Below, in pieces: positions 5,033 to 5,257 of a stretch of DNA of 5,257 bases. The position numbers were made by a program, and so were the translations under genes. Within the stretch, counting starts at the first letter, position 1. Every line of letters begins with the position of its first letter. The notes beneath the pieces were generated by a model that was not told the origin of the DNA, searched no databases, and was given only the letters and a program-made list of their open reading frames with translations. The DNA comes from JBDNDK01 sp046719185 (GTDB lineage: Bacteria; Armatimonadota; UBA5829), in contig JBDNDK010000166.1 of assembly GCA_046719185.1 (NCBI GenBank), positions 1-5,257 of the forward strand. Direction: 5' to 3'.

Positions 5033-5048
5033 TATAAATATTTTTACC
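5033..5048 (-). promoter_or_regulatory. Candidate TATA/BRE-like promoter for the dehydratase
   Basis: The minus strand reads GTAAAAAT followed by ATTTATA. This resembles an archaeal purine-rich BRE next to a TATA box and would start transcription near 5010. A bacterial reading is weaker: TTGTAA further upstream has no -10 at proper distance. The DNA is very AT-rich, so chance matches are likely. Confidence 0.25.
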
Positions 5049-5257
5049 TGAATTATTATCGGTTACAAATAAGATAAATTATAATTATTTAAGAAAAGAA
5101 AAAAAAGAATTCTAGCACTTGTGTAAGCTAAAGTCAACAACAAAAGATTATATGTGTTATATTATGTAATGTTATAATAATATTATACGATAATTGTGAA
5201 CAATACTGTGTTTTGGATCACATAAATTAATTTTACCAATTGAACTATTGTTTGAAA
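5049..5257. other. AT-rich intergenic region at the right edge
   Basis: No open frame with a ribosome-binding site is visible. Two small inverted repeats stand out: TATAAT and ATTATA around AAT (5173-5187), and ATTGT and ACAAT around GA (5193-5204). They may belong to the control region of the dehydratase or of a rightward gene outside the window. No tRNA or recognised RNA was found. Confidence 0.4.

Overview
The window is a low-G+C (about one third by eye) stretch of prokaryotic DNA. It carries nucleotide-sugar genes for a cell-surface glycan or S-layer glycoprotein, with one thiol-redox lipoprotein gene set among them. The taxon cannot be fixed. Ribosome-binding sites are strong and purine-rich (GAGGTGA, GGGAGG, AGGAGG). 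One intrinsic-terminator-like hairpin with a T8 tract would suit a low-G+C bacterium. Two of the candidate promoters, however, look at least as much like an archaeal TATA box as like a bacterial -35/-10 pair, and the protein families occur in both domains.

Layout from left to right. Positions 1-205 contain no full gene. They begin with what may be the last codons of a rightward gene, include a perfect 20-bp palindrome and several smaller hairpins, and could be the right end of an IS200/IS605-like (TnpB) element; this is only inference. Positions 206-2392 hold three leftward genes that together form most of a GDP-D-glycero-D-manno-heptose pathway: a heptose-7-phosphate kinase (hddA type, first in the transcript), a sedoheptulose-7-phosphate isomerase (gmhA type, 3 bp behind it), and a heptose-bisphosphate phosphatase (gmhB type) behind a hairpin with a T8 tract. 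The expected nucleotidyltransferase (hddC) is not in the window. Positions 2393-2609 are a divergent control region with a 14-bp palindrome and a pair of direct repeats. A thioredoxin-fold lipoprotein with a CPPC active site is read rightward from 2610 to 3026. It converges, with only 7 bp between stop codons, on a 645-residue membrane-anchored nucleotide-sugar 4,6-dehydratase of the WbpM/PglF type (3034-4971, leftward). The last 286 bp are AT-rich leader and intergenic DNA.

Functionally, the isomerase, kinase and phosphatase would convert sedoheptulose 7-phosphate to D-glycero-D-manno-heptose 1-phosphate, ready for nucleotide activation. The dehydratase would supply a 4-keto-6-deoxy UDP-HexNAc for another sugar of the same glycan. 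The lipoprotein is probably an extracytoplasmic disulfide reductase whose link to the sugar genes is positional only. I did not find a clearly novel system. The points most worth a second look are the left-edge element, the incomplete heptose cassette and the structured leaders.
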